DNA of 64,000 nt from Pseudomonas brassicacearum subsp. brassicacearum (GTDB taxonomy: Bacteria > Pseudomonadota > Gammaproteobacteria > Pseudomonadales > Pseudomonadaceae), in assembly GCF_008801605.1 (NCBI RefSeq), contig NZ_VZPJ01000011.1:62001-126000 (forward strand), read 5' to 3'. Within the stretch, counting starts at the first letter, position 1. Each line of letters opens with the position of its first letter. This document shows positions 51,430 to 60,612 of this stretch, in pieces. Position numbers and translations under genes: made by a program. The notes below the pieces were generated by a model. It ran no database searches and was not told the origin of the DNA. It was given only the letters and a program-made list of their open reading frames with translations.

Positions 51430-53774
51430 GCAATCATCAACAAGCCGACCAGAAACCCGTACCGCGCTACAAGCCCTACAAGGGCCCGGCCGGTGGCTGG
51501 GGTGCGCTGATCAGCGTCGCTCAGGCCTGGTTGACCAGCGACAATGCACTGAAAAACATCCGCATGATGCTCAAGACCAACCAGAATGGCGGTTTTGACT
51601 GCCCAGGCTGTGCCTGGGGTGACTCGCCGGAAAGCGGCGTGGTCAAGTTCTGCGAGAACGGCGCCAAAGCCGTGAACTGGGAAGCCACCAAGCGCCGCGT
51701 CGATGGCGCATTTTTCGCCAAGCACAGCGTGAGCTCGCTGCTGGGGCAGAGCGACTACTGGCTCGAGTACCAGGGTCGCCTGACCGAACCAATGCGCTAC
51801 GACGCCGAAACCGACCGCTACAAACCCATCAGTTGGGAAGCGGCGTTCGACCTGATCGGCAAGCACCTGCATGGGCTGTCCAGCCCGAACCAGGCCGAGT
51901 TCTACACCTCGGGCCGAGCCAGCAACGAAGCGGCCTACTTGTATCAACTGTTCGTGCGCGCCTATGGCACCAACAACTTCCCCGACTGCTCGAACATGTG
52001 CCACGAGGCCAGCGGCGTAGCGCTGTCCCAGAGCGTTGGCGTGGGCAAGGGCACAGTGACCTTCGACGATTTCGAACACGCCGACGCGATTTTCGTCTGG
52101 GGGCAGAACCCCGGGACCAACCATCCGCGGATGCTCGAACCACTGCGCGAGGCGGTGAAACGCGGCGCCCAAGTGGTCTGCATCAACCCGCTCAAGGAAC
52201 GTGGCCTGGAGCGTTTCCAGCATCCACAGAACCCGATCGAAATGCTCACCAACGGCAATAAGCCGACCAACACCGCCTATTTCCGCCCGGCCCTGGGTGG
52301 CGACATGGCGATCTTGCGCGGCATGGCGAAGTTCCTGCTGCAGTGGGAGCGCGAAGCGCAGAACACCGGCGCTGCGGCAGTGTTCGACCATGCGTTCCTC
52401 AATGAGCACAGCACCAACGTGCTGGATTACCTGGCGGCGGTCGACGACACGCCGTGGGAACAGATCGTCGAGCAATCGGGCATGACCCTGGTCGACATCG
52501 AGCAAGCGGCGCGCATGTACGCCAAGAGCGAGAACGTGATCATGTGCTGGGCGATGGGTATCACCCAGCACCGTCATTCGGTGGCGACCATCCAGGAAAT
52601 CGCCAACGTGATGATGCTGCGCGGCAACATCGGCCGGCCAGGCGCAGGCCTGTGTCCGGTACGCGGCCACAGCAACGTCCAGGGCGACCGCACCATGGGC
52701 ATCAACGAGCGTCCGCCAGTGGCGTTCCTCGATTCGCTGGAGCGGCGTTTCCAATTCAAGGTACCGCGTGAAAACGGCCACAACGTGGTCGAGGCGATCC
52801 ACGCAATGGCCGACGGCCAGGCGAAGGTGTTCATCGCCCTGGGCGGCAACTTCGCCCAAGCCACGCCGGACAGCCATCGAACGTTCCAGGCCTTGGCCAA
52901 TTGCGACCTGACGGTGCAGATCAGCACCAAGCTCAACCGCAGCCATCTGGCTCACGGCAAGGAAGCGCTGATCCTGCCGTGCCTGGGCCGCACCGACATC
53001 GACCTGCAAACCGAAGGTGCGCAAGCGGTGACCGTGGAAGACTCCTTCAGCATGGTGCATGCCTCCATGGGCCAGCTGCAGCCGCTGTCGAACCAGATGC
53101 GCTCCGAACCGTGGATCATCGCCGGCATCGCGGCCGCCACGCTGGGTAGCCGTCCGGTGGACTGGAACTGGCTGGTGGCCGACTACAGTCGCATCCGCGA
53201 CCTGATCGCCGACACCGTACTCGGCTTCAAGGACTTCAACGAAAAGCTGAAGAACCCTGGTGGGTTCTACCTGGGCAACAGCGCCGGTGCGCGGCGCTGG
53301 AACACCCCGTCGGGCCGCGCCAACTTCAAGCCCAACCGGTTACCGACCGACCTTGTGCATGAACGCACCCGGGCCACCGGCCAGTTGCCCGACCTGATCA
53401 TGCAGTCCATGCGTTCCCACGATCAGTACAACACCACCATCTATGGCCTCGATGACCGCTATCGCGGTGTGAAGGGTCAGCGTGACGTGTTGTTCGTCAA
53501 CGAAGCGGACATCATTCGCCTGGGCTTCAAGCCGGGGCAGAAAGCCGACATCGTCTCGCTCTGGGATGACGGCCGCGAACGGCGGGTCAAGGGCTTTACC
53601 CTGCTGGCATTCGACATTCCTGCCGGGCAGGCTGCGGCCTATTACCCTGAAGTGAACCCGCTGGTGCCACTGGAAAGCACGGGCGACGGCAGCCACACTC
53701 CAACGTCGAAGTTCGTCGCGATCCGCCTGGAAGCGGCGAGCGAGAATGGACTGATCCTGGCCAAGTCGGCCTGA
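51426..53774 (+). CDS. FdhF/YdeP family molybdopterin oxidoreductase
   Basis: 782 residues. YdeP-like member of the formate-dehydrogenase alpha family. N-terminal Cys59-x2-Cys62 in FDCPGCAWGD is a reduced metal site in place of a full 4Fe-4S motif. Mo-ligand region FPDCSNMCHEASG carries Cys where FdhF has selenocysteine; the C-terminal molydop-binding domain begins near YNTTIYGLDDRY. Starts with GTG 51426 overlapping the fdhD stop. Reaction uncertain; YdeP has been linked to acid resistance. Confidence 0.9.
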   Translation: MSNHQQADQKPVPRYKPYKGPAGGWGALISVAQAWLTSDNALKNIRMMLKTNQNGGFDCPGCAWGDSPESGVVKFCENGAKAVNWEATKRRVDGAFFAKHSVSSLLGQSDYWLEYQGRLTEPMRYDAETDRYKPISWEAAFDLIGKHLHGLSSPNQAEFYTSGRASNEAAYLYQLFVRAYGTNNFPDCSNMCHEASGVALSQSVGVGKGTVTFDDFEHADAIFVWGQNPGTNHPRMLEPLREAVKRGAQVVCINPLKERGLERFQHPQNPIEMLTNGNKPTNTAYFRPALGGDMAILRGMAKFLLQWEREAQNTGAAAVFDHAFLNEHSTNVLDYLAAVDDTPWEQIVEQSGMTLVDIEQAARMYAKSENVIMCWAMGITQHRHSVATIQEIANVMMLRGNIGRPGAGLCPVRGHSNVQGDRTMGINERPPVAFLDSLERRFQFKVPRENGHNVVEAIHAMADGQAKVFIALGGNFAQATPDSHRTFQALANCDLTVQISTKLNRSHLAHGKEALILPCLGRTDIDLQTEGAQAVTVEDSFSMVHASMGQLQPLSNQMRSEPWIIAGIAAATLGSRPVDWNWLVADYSRIRDLIADTVLGFKDFNEKLKNPGGFYLGNSAGARRWNTPSGRANFKPNRLPTDLVHERTRATGQLPDLIMQSMRSHDQYNTTIYGLDDRYRGVKGQRDVLFVNEADIIRLGFKPGQKADIVSLWDDGRERRVKGFTLLAFDIPAGQAAAYYPEVNPLVPLESTGDGSHTPTSKFVAIRLEAASENGLILAKSA

Positions 53775-53805
53775 TACACACATCTATGGCGAGGATTTAG
53801 GTTTG

Positions 53806-53890
53806 TGTGGGAGCAAGGCTTGCCCGCGATGAAAGCGATGCGGTCTTGCAGAAATAGAGTCGCCTGTGTCGCGAGCAAGCTTTGCTCCCA
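53806..53890. repeat. REP inverted pair, type B
   Basis: TGTGGGAGCAAGGCTTGC and GCGAGCAAGCTTTGCTCCCA around a spacer that shares GATGCGGTCTTGCAGA and CGCCTGT with the copy at 46664. Confidence 0.8.
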
Positions 53891-53907
53891 TGATCGTACT
53901 TTTCGAA

Positions 53908-54038
53908 CGCCCACAAAAAAGGCCGTTTTCCATAGAAAACGGCCTGTCCGAAGTAGCTAAAGACCGGCCAATTTGCCTTAAGTTCCCACCAAAAAACAAT
54001 AACTTAGAGAATTGTGCACAAGTCGTGTTACTCGTCGG
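53908..54038 (-). ncRNA. Candidate minus-strand small RNA with strong terminator
   Basis: A perfect hairpin AGGCCGTTTTC/GAAAACGGCCT followed on the minus strand by six T (53915-53945) has no minus-strand gene upstream for 700 bp. About 100 bp further upstream a minus-strand TACAAT (54050-54045) could be a -10 element, without a good -35 box. The intervening sequence is AT-rich and untranslatable. A roughly 130-nt RNA is the simplest explanation; limits are approximate. Confidence 0.45.
53914..53945 (-). terminator. Intrinsic terminator on the minus strand
   Basis: Stem of 11 bp, AGGCCGTTTTC/GAAAACGGCCT around a CATA loop, six A on the plus strand giving a U tract on the minus strand. Confidence 0.8.
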
Positions 54039-54102
54039 ATTTCTATTGTAACCAAGCGAAGCCAGCCTCAGGATCGCGCCGTCATCCCTTTGAGGCTCCT
54101 CT

Positions 54103-54582
54103 ATGAAGTTCTCCTCCATTCTCTTGTTGTCCCTTAGCCTGGCCAGTGGCATCGCTTCTGCCGGCGGTACTGCCGAAGCAGGTGTGGGCGGCGCATTGGG
54201 CGGGGTTTTGGGTTCGGTCGTCGGCCAGTCCCTGGGCGGCAACACCGGCTCCACTATCGGCGCGGCGCTGGGTGGCGCGGGCGGCAGTGCAGTCGGCGCA
54301 GACAAACACAGCCGCGGCGAAGCGGCGATCGGCGGCGCGCTGGGCGCAGCCGGCGGTAACGTGGTCGGCCGTAGCGTCGGCGGCACCACTGGCAGCCTGA
54401 TCGGTGCAGCTGCAGGCGGCGGCGCTGGTGGCGCCCTGGGTAACTACATGGGCAAGGACGATGACGATGATCGTCGTTATGACGGTCGCCGCGGTGATCG
54501 CCGCTACTACCGCGATGGCCACCCGGGTCGTGGCCATGCCTACGGGCATCGCAAAAAACATCATCGCTACTACCGCGACTAA
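54103..54582 (+). CDS. Glycine-zipper (YMGG-like) envelope protein
   Basis: 159 residues. Signal peptide MKFSSILLLSLSLASGIASA, then repeated GGALGG-type glycine zippers (GVGGALGGVLGSVVG, GAALGGAGGSAVG, GGALGAAGGNVVG, GAAAGGGAGGALG), and a charged tail of Asp, Arg, Tyr and His. Likely membrane-inserting or outer-membrane associated; function unknown. A strong terminator follows. Confidence 0.85.
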   Translation: MKFSSILLLSLSLASGIASAGGTAEAGVGGALGGVLGSVVGQSLGGNTGSTIGAALGGAGGSAVGADKHSRGEAAIGGALGAAGGNVVGRSVGGTTGSLIGAAAGGGAGGALGNYMGKDDDDDRRYDGRRGDRRYYRDGHPGRGHAYGHRKKHHRYYRD

Positions 54583-54608
54583 CGGCTGACTGATAACCGC
54601 CGTTGAAG

Positions 54609-54657
54609 ATCGCAGCCTCCAGCAGCTTCCAGAGCTGACAGGAGGCTGCGATTTTTT
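54609..54657 (+). terminator. Terminator of the glycine-zipper gene
   Basis: ATCGCAGCCTCC/GGAGGCTGCGAT stem with an inner CAGCT/AGCTG and six T. Confidence 0.88.
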
Positions 54658-54660
54658 GTT

Positions 54661-55080
54661 TCAGACCACCAACAATTCCAAAGCCCCACGTAGCCGGTCC
54701 GGAATCGCCACCGGCCGATTCGACGCCCGGTCCACGAATACGTGAACAAAACGTCCCGCCGCGCAGGCCTCCTCCTCGCCGACCTTGAACACCGCCAGCT
54801 CGTACTGCACCGAACTGCTGCCCAACTTCCCTACCCGCAGGCCGATTTCAATCCGGTCAGGAAAAGCGATCGAGGCAAAGTAGTCACAGGCTGAACTCAC
54901 CACGAACCCCACCACCTCTCCATCATGGATATCCAGGCCACCCACTTCGATCAGGTAGGTATTCACTGCGCTATCGAAAAAACTGTAATAGGTGACGTTA
55001 TTGACGTGACCGTACACATCGTTGTCGTGCCAGCGCGTGGTAATGGTTTGCAAGTGTCGGTATTCGTTGCGCTGGGGCAT
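54661..55080 (-). CDS. Acyl-CoA thioesterase (4-hydroxybenzoyl-CoA type)
   Basis: 139 residues, hotdog fold. TTRWHDNDVYGHVNNVTYYSFFDSA carries the Asp-x7-NN signature of 4-HBT-type thioesterases. It lies just downstream of the 3-hydroxyacyl-CoA dehydrogenase gene on the same strand, suggesting they act on the same acyl-CoA pool. I chose ATG 55080 because AAAGGA lies six bases upstream; ATG 55104 would add eight residues. Confidence 0.88.
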   Translation of the reverse strand: MPQRNEYRHLQTITTRWHDNDVYGHVNNVTYYSFFDSAVNTYLIEVGGLDIHDGEVVGFVVSSACDYFASIAFPDRIEIGLRVGKLGSSSVQYELAVFKVGEEEACAAGRFVHVFVDRASNRPVAIPDRLRGALELLVV

Positions 55081-55125
55081 CAGGTGTCCTTTACGGTTGT
55101 TCAATGACCTTGGCGTGACCCGGCC

Positions 55126-56352
55126 TCAGGCCTTCGCGAAGCCCTTGCCCTGCGCTGCCAGATCGCCGATCAGGCGCGCGGGCTTCCACTGGTCGCCCTG
55201 CTTCGTTTCGAGCTCCAGCAGGCGTGCGTGGATATCCTCCAGCCCCTGCCCGTCGGCCCAGGCCATCGGCCCGCCCTTGTCGGCAGGGAAACCATAGCCG
55301 TTGAGGTAGACCAGGTCGATGTCATGGGCCGACTCGGCAATGCCTTCCTGCAGGATCTTTGCCCCCTCGTTGACCAGCGCCAGCAAGCACCGCTCGAGGA
55401 TTTCCTCCGGGCCAATCTCGCGCCGCTGGAAACCCAGCGCTTCACTGACCCGTAGCACCAGCGCATCGACCTCGACATCATGCTCGGCCTGTCGACTGCC
55501 CGGCTCGTAGTGATAGTACCCATTACCGCTTTTCTGGCCGAACCGTCCCAGTTCGCACAAACGGTTGTCCACCTGCACCTCGGGCGCATCCTGGCCCTTG
55601 CCCGCCAGCTCACGGGCGCGCCACTCCAGATCGATGCCAACGACGTCGTACATACGAAACGGTCCCATGGCGAAGCCAAAGCCTTGCAACGCGGCATCCA
55701 CCTGATGGGGGAATGCCCCCTCCAGCAGCATCTTGCGCGCTTCCAGCACATAAGGATGAAGCATTCGGTTGCCAATGAATCCATGGCAATTGCCTGATAC
55801 AACGCTGACCTTGCCCATGCGCTTGCCCAGAACCAACGCCGCGTCCAGCACCGCTGTGGAGGTGTGCGCGCCGCGAACGATTTCCAGCAGCTTCATGATG
55901 TGCGCCGGGCTGAAGAAATGCAGGCCCAGGACCTGGGCGGGCCGGCGGGTGACAGCGGCGATGGCATCGATGTCCAGCGCCGAGGTGTTGCTCGCCAGGA
56001 TAGCCTCGGGCTTGAGCAGGCCGTCCAGTTCACGAAAGATTTTCTGTTTGAGTTCGAGGTTTTCGTAAACCGCTTCGATCACCAGGTCCACATTGCGGAT
56101 TGCCGCGTAATCATCCGCCCGTGTCACCCGGGCGATCCGCGCGTCGGCCTCACCCTGATCGATACGGCCCTGACGCACGCCATGGGCATAGGTCTCGGCC
56201 ACGGCCACCAGTGCCTGCTCGAGCATCTGCGGATTGTTGTCGACCCACTGTACCGCCACGCCCGCGTTGGCCAGGCACATCACGATGCCCCGGCCCATGG
56301 TGCCTGCACCGACCACCGCGGCACGCTGAATATCGAAAGGTGTCTGGCTCAT
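55126..56352 (-). CDS. 3-hydroxyacyl-CoA dehydrogenase
   Basis: 408 residues. NAD-binding AAVVGAGTMGRGIVMC (11-26), the catalytic His in LGLHFFSPAHIMKLLEI, and two C-terminal 3HCDH domains; the second (about 295-400) with DLVYLNGYGFPADKGGPM resembles the C-terminal part of FadB without the hydratase. Oxidises 3-hydroxyacyl-CoA in beta-oxidation or a related pathway. Coupled with the thioesterase gene. Confidence 0.9.
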   Translation of the reverse strand: MSQTPFDIQRAAVVGAGTMGRGIVMCLANAGVAVQWVDNNPQMLEQALVAVAETYAHGVRQGRIDQGEADARIARVTRADDYAAIRNVDLVIEAVYENLELKQKIFRELDGLLKPEAILASNTSALDIDAIAAVTRRPAQVLGLHFFSPAHIMKLLEIVRGAHTSTAVLDAALVLGKRMGKVSVVSGNCHGFIGNRMLHPYVLEARKMLLEGAFPHQVDAALQGFGFAMGPFRMYDVVGIDLEWRARELAGKGQDAPEVQVDNRLCELGRFGQKSGNGYYHYEPGSRQAEHDVEVDALVLRVSEALGFQRREIGPEEILERCLLALVNEGAKILQEGIAESAHDIDLVYLNGYGFPADKGGPMAWADGQGLEDIHARLLELETKQGDQWKPARLIGDLAAQGKGFAKA

Positions 56353-56459
56353 GTTTGCTCTCTTGTTGGCGATCCGAAGACAGCCTTCACCTTAGTCAGC
56401 CACCGAATATTTTTGAAATTTATTCGTGTGATGCAGGGCATTCAGCGGATGGATGCAGC

Positions 56460-58388
56460 TCACAGGTGCGCCTGGGCCCACTGACGAACTTCAGCGTATG
56501 GATACGCCTCCAGTGCGGCATATCCGCGGATTTTCCGCGCCTTCAATCGGGTGAACAGCGGCATGCCGATCCCGCACAGGAAGCGGGTGAGGCGCTCGGC
56601 AGACGGCACGCTGCCGCTGTGCTGCTCATGCTTGTGGATAAAGTCGCTACACAGCGCCTCGAAGTTTTTATCCACAAGCGGCGGCAACGCCGGCGGCTCC
56701 GGCAGGCGAGCGATATGCCCATGGCACACCGAGCAATGACCGCACTCGCGTGGCGCATTGTCATCGCCGAAATACTGCGCCAGGCGATAACCCAGGCAAC
56801 GGTCGGTGGCGAACAACTCGAGCATGGCGTGGATCCGCGCGATTTCACCTTGCTCGTGCCGGGTGAAATAGGCGTGTAGCTCGGAGCTCAAGACCTGCGT
56901 ATCCAGGCCCCCTTCCAGCACGCTGTACACCTCGGTCATCTGTTTGCTTTCCAGCTCGATCCAGCCTTTTTCCTGGAAATAATCCAGCGCCTTGACCACG
57001 CGATTACGCTCAGCGTGATATTGCTGGTACATCCCGTCGAAATTCACCGTGGCCCAGGCCCGGGCGCGACTGGAGGTCTGGATGATGGCCGAGACGAAGT
57101 CCCTTCGCTCGCCTTCGAAGCGCTCCAGCAATTGTTGTGGCTCAGTCAGGAACTTGAAGCGGTACTCCGCGAAATAGGCATAGCGCGGCGCGATCAGCCG
57201 ACGTAGCTCCAACTGGACCAGCAACGTCTTGAGTGGCAACTGCCGGATGTTGCTCTGGTCCGCCAGGGGTCCCAGCAAGAACTCCCATTGCCCATCGGGA
57301 GCGGCGGCCTGCAGCTCATCGAGCACGCAACGAATGCCTGCAAGCTCCGGTGTATCGCCATACACAAAGTTTTCCAGCACGTTGAGACTGTCGCGGTTGG
57401 CCAGCACCAGGCAATCGGAAGGCTGCCCGTCCCGACCGGCGCGGCCGATCTCCTGGCTGTAGTTTTCGATGGACTTGGGCAGGTCGAAATGCACGACGTT
57501 GCGAATGTCACTCTTGTCGATGCCCATGCCAAAAGCGATGGTCGCGACGATGCAATTGGATTGCCCGCCCATGAACCGCCGCTGGATATCTTCGCGTTGT
57601 TCATGGGGCAAACCGGCGTGATAGGCCTCGGCCTCGATCCCGTGCCGGCCCAGGTGTTCGGCGATCTGCTCGGCGGTTCGCTGCAAGGTCACGTAGACGA
57701 TGCTCGGCTGCCCGGCACGTTCGCCCAGCCACTGCACCAGCCGTGCGCGCTTGTCGGCTCCCAGCACGGGCTCGACCAGCAGATTGAGGTTCGAGCGGTA
57801 GAAACCGGTTGTCACCACATCCACGGCGGCGATGGCGAATTTCGCCTGCATGTCGGCGATGACCTTGGGTGTCGCGGTGGCCGTCAGCAGCAAGACCTGA
57901 GGAATATTGAACTCACGCTGGTAATCGGGAAGCTTGAGGTAGTCAGGTCGAAAGTTATGCCCCCATTCCGAAATACAGTGGGCCTCGTCCACCACCAGCA
58001 ACGAGATCGGCACCTGCTGCAAGAAGTTGCGAAAGCGCTCGTTCTTCAGGCGCTCCACAGAAATCATCAGGATCTTCAACTCACCCGAACGGGCTCGTGC
58101 CATGGCGTCGTTGGCTTCATCACGACCCTGGGCCGAATCGATACTCGCCGCCGCGATGCCGTGGCGCTTGAGGAACGCCAACTGGTCCTGCATCAGCGCC
58201 AGCAGTGGCGAGACCACCAGGGTCAGATGAGGCAATAGCAGGGCCGGCAATTGATAACACAAGGACTTGCCCGAGCCGGTGGGAAAAATGGCCGCTGCCG
58301 ACCGACCGGCCAGCACGGCGCCGATGGCCGTCTCCTGACCGGGACGAAACTGTGGATAACCGAAAACCTGTTCCAGGGTGCTGTGCAT
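56460..58388 (-). CDS. recQ: RecQ-type ATP-dependent DNA helicase
   Basis: 642 residues, 3'-5' helicase in recombination repair. SF2 motifs: FPTGSGKSLCYQLPALLL (I), DEAHCISEWGHNFR (II and aromatic loop), TATATPKV (III), and GMGIDKSDIRNVVHFDLP and QEIGRAGRDG (V/VI). Zinc-binding cysteines (CLGYRLAQYFG, CGHCSVC) follow. The C-terminal HRDC domain is not evident; the last 80 residues form another small domain. Three perfect TTATCCACA-type 9-mers lie within this gene. Confidence 0.93.
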   Translation of the reverse strand: MHSTLEQVFGYPQFRPGQETAIGAVLAGRSAAAIFPTGSGKSLCYQLPALLLPHLTLVVSPLLALMQDQLAFLKRHGIAAASIDSAQGRDEANDAMARARSGELKILMISVERLKNERFRNFLQQVPISLLVVDEAHCISEWGHNFRPDYLKLPDYQREFNIPQVLLLTATATPKVIADMQAKFAIAAVDVVTTGFYRSNLNLLVEPVLGADKRARLVQWLGERAGQPSIVYVTLQRTAEQIAEHLGRHGIEAEAYHAGLPHEQREDIQRRFMGGQSNCIVATIAFGMGIDKSDIRNVVHFDLPKSIENYSQEIGRAGRDGQPSDCLVLANRDSLNVLENFVYGDTPELAGIRCVLDELQAAAPDGQWEFLLGPLADQSNIRQLPLKTLLVQLELRRLIAPRYAYFAEYRFKFLTEPQQLLERFEGERRDFVSAIIQTSSRARAWATVNFDGMYQQYHAERNRVVKALDYFQEKGWIELESKQMTEVYSVLEGGLDTQVLSSELHAYFTRHEQGEIARIHAMLELFATDRCLGYRLAQYFGDDNAPRECGHCSVCHGHIARLPEPPALPPLVDKNFEALCSDFIHKHEQHSGSVPSAERLTRFLCGIGMPLFTRLKARKIRGYAALEAYPYAEVRQWAQAHL

Positions 58389-58569
58389 GCGCGGTCGCTC
58401 CTTTGACTGCTGCGATGCCCAAAGCCTAGCGGGACAACGCGGTGAGTCGAGAAAAGGTCGGGGTCGAATCGATACGGGATGATACAGCCTGAATGGCCGT
58501 GACGCTGATCGACTCGGGAGTCAACGCACGCGCGGAGACGTTTGATAGCTGACAGTTTGAGCTTGGTGT

Positions 58570-58797
58570 TCAGTCATAAGACGTTAAATAAAGATCCAGT
58601 CCTTGAGGAAGAACCAATGATGCCAACCGCTCGATTTCAAGCACTTGCTTTGCTGAAAGCCTGAAGTCCGCACCAATATGATCATTACTACCTGCCCATT
58701 GCATCACGGGCTTCAAGTCCTCCACCGACAAGCTGATGCTCTGCTCAAATACCAGCTCATCCTTACCAGGATAAAAACCCAACACCCCAAAACTCAT
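58570..58797 (-). CDS. Probable immunity protein for the E3-type toxin
   Basis: 75 residues, acidic, no recognisable homology to colicin E3 immunity (84 residues). Its VFEQSISLSVEDLKPVMQWAGSNDHIGADFRLSAKQVLEIERL pattern resembles DUF7683-type small proteins found beside bacterial toxins. It starts 4 bp inside the toxin stop (ATGA coupling), the standard toxin-immunity layout. Immunity is inferred from position. Confidence 0.65.
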   Translation of the reverse strand: MSFGVLGFYPGKDELVFEQSISLSVEDLKPVMQWAGSNDHIGADFRLSAKQVLEIERLASLVLPQGLDLYLTSYD

Positions 58798-59993
58798 GGC
58801 TCTACCTTCCTTGTCTCATCCGCTTTTTTGGTCTGTTCGCCCGTGATGTGATTGAACTCACCCAAATGGTTTCCACGCGGGTTGTACTTTTCAAGGGCGC
58901 CATGCTGCCGGTCCCATTCATAAATATTGCCTTTCCGGTCGTGCCAATGTGGACGTATTCCTCCACCTCCTTGTACGGGAGTTTTTGACCGACCGCGAAC
59001 AAGATCAGGAAAAGCAGGAATTACACCTTTCGGGGTCGGGTGATATTTGTGATCAGAAATGCTGAGCACGATATACAACGGCGAAACCCCAGAATCCGCC
59101 GGAAACACAAGAATGAAATCCTTGTACTGCGGCGGATAAATCGGGTTGACGATGATGCTGTCCGCCGCAGGCGTTGGCGGAAAAATCCATATGTGCGGAG
59201 CCTGTGGCGCGGCCTCCAGCGTCGGGATGCCCAGCGTGGCGGATGGATCGACTGCCGGCGTCCAGATCAATTCGACCCCATCGCCAAAGTCCGCCACCTG
59301 CTGCTCGCCGCGAGCCTGGAACGTGACCACGGGAATCATTTCCCAGTCACGTCGCGTCTGGGTGTTGTAGCCGTATCCCTTGAGTGTTCCATCGACCTGG
59401 GTTTCGACATGCAACCGAACCCGGGTGCGAGCCTGCTCCAGGGAGCGCAGTTGCTCTTCGGTGTACAACGAGCCGTCACCCAGGTTCGTGGGCATCAGCA
59501 ATCCGACCAGGCCGATCAGCACACCCGCCGCCACAGGAGCGCTGACCGCGGCAGCAGCACCAAGGGAGACCGGCATCGTCCGCCCCAAGGCAAACGTACC
59601 GAAGCTTGCCGGTAACGACCCACTGATACTCTTAAGCTGAATGCGCCCTGACTCGTCAGCTTGACGCCCGCCCAACAAGGTAAATTGGCCGTACTCCCTC
59701 AGGGCTTCAGTCGGGATGTACCCGGTCGGGTTGTGGTAGTCGATGACTGAATCAGGCAGCTTGCAGGACTTTGCAAATACGCAGCCCTTCACATCGGAAG
59801 GTGATGCTTCGCGGACCTGGGCCAGACGCTCGCTCATGTACGCCGTCTGCCTGGCGAGCATGGCCTCATAGGTGTGTTGATCGGCATCTCTTTTTGCCAG
59901 TTCGCTGGGGGTCATGGCCCGCAGGATCCTGTAGCCCCGATCGCCACCGTAATGCTCCCAGACCTGCGGAACACCGGTCTTTCCTTTCGTCAT
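58794..59993 (-). CDS. Compact S-type-pyocin/colicin E3-like 16S rRNA nuclease toxin
   Basis: 399 residues. The C-terminal 85 residues match the colicin E3 cytotoxic RNase: IYEWDRQHGALEKYN contains the catalytic Asp361, His364, Glu368 trio, after a basic GGGGIRPHWHDRKG loop. Upstream, about 200-318, is an S-type pyocin domain (VVTFQARGEQQVADFGDGVELIWTP). The N-terminus has a GCVFAKSCKLPD Cys pair and a short hydrophobic stretch (142-167), but no TonB box or receptor-binding domain; it is much shorter than the 600 or more residues of released S pyocins. Delivery route unknown, perhaps type VI secretion. Confidence 0.85.
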   Translation of the reverse strand: MTKGKTGVPQVWEHYGGDRGYRILRAMTPSELAKRDADQHTYEAMLARQTAYMSERLAQVREASPSDVKGCVFAKSCKLPDSVIDYHNPTGYIPTEALREYGQFTLLGGRQADESGRIQLKSISGSLPASFGTFALGRTMPVSLGAAAAVSAPVAAGVLIGLVGLLMPTNLGDGSLYTEEQLRSLEQARTRVRLHVETQVDGTLKGYGYNTQTRRDWEMIPVVTFQARGEQQVADFGDGVELIWTPAVDPSATLGIPTLEAAPQAPHIWIFPPTPAADSIIVNPIYPPQYKDFILVFPADSGVSPLYIVLSISDHKYHPTPKGVIPAFPDLVRGRSKTPVQGGGGIRPHWHDRKGNIYEWDRQHGALEKYNPRGNHLGEFNHITGEQTKKADETRKVEP

Positions 59994-60181
59994 GCTTCAT
60001 CCCTGCTCGGTCGCCGTTACCCCCATTGAAAGGGCGTGGCGAACCTTACCGAGCGGCCAGGGAAATACTCAGCAGACGGTTCCGAGACTGCTGTGAGATC
60101 TTTCTTCTTTTCCAACGGGCAACGATTTCCCCCTAAACTTTCCCTTCAGACGGACGCACGCCAACCTCCCGGAACCTCGAC

Positions 60182-60535
60182 ATGTACCTCGCCCCAGACT
60201 TCCCCGACGATCACGCCATGCGCCAGCTCATGGAATTGCTGCACGAAGAGATCGGCCTGCCTGAACGCAAGACGATCCGCCTGGACACCGCGATCAATCT
60301 CGACCTGGGTTGTGATGGCGCGGATGCCCGGCATCTGATGGAGGCCTTGGAAGAACGGTTCGCCATCGAGCTCATCGACTACGACGCCTACCGCTATTTT
60401 CAGCCTGAAGGATTTGATGTGTTTCAAAAGCGCAGGGCCAAGGGCCGTGGGAACAAGACGCCACTGACCATCGGCATGCTCTATAAGGCGATCAAGGCGC
60501 AACGATGGGATACGCGGGAAGTGGAAGAGGCCTAG
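60182..60535 (+). CDS. DUF1493 family protein (acyl-carrier-like)
   Basis: 117 residues. The family is small and acyl-carrier-like; TAINLDLGCDGADARHLMEALEERFAIEL resembles an ACP helix region, with Gly-Cys-Asp-Gly where ACP has the phosphopantetheine Ser (DSL). Function unknown. Not related to the toxin by sequence; convergent with pckA. Confidence 0.75.
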   Translation: MYLAPDFPDDHAMRQLMELLHEEIGLPERKTIRLDTAINLDLGCDGADARHLMEALEERFAIELIDYDAYRYFQPEGFDVFQKRRAKGRGNKTPLTIGMLYKAIKAQRWDTREVEEA

Positions 60536-60565
60536 TTGATCGGGGCGCCTCAAATAGTCGCCCAT

Positions 60566-60595
60566 AAAAAAACCGCCCATGAAGGGCGGTTTTTT
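60566..60595. terminator. Bidirectional terminator between DUF1493 gene and pckA
   Basis: AAAAAACCGCCC/GGGCGGTTTTTT with a five-base loop; serves the convergent genes on both strands. Confidence 0.9.
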
Positions 60596-60612
60596 CATTC
60601 GCTAACCAAGCC

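Noticed and set aside
53784..54389. 201-codon minus-strand frame over the glycine-zipper gene
   Set aside because: Its Pro/Ala repeats are the antisense of Gly-rich codons, and it reads through the minus-strand terminator and the REP unit.
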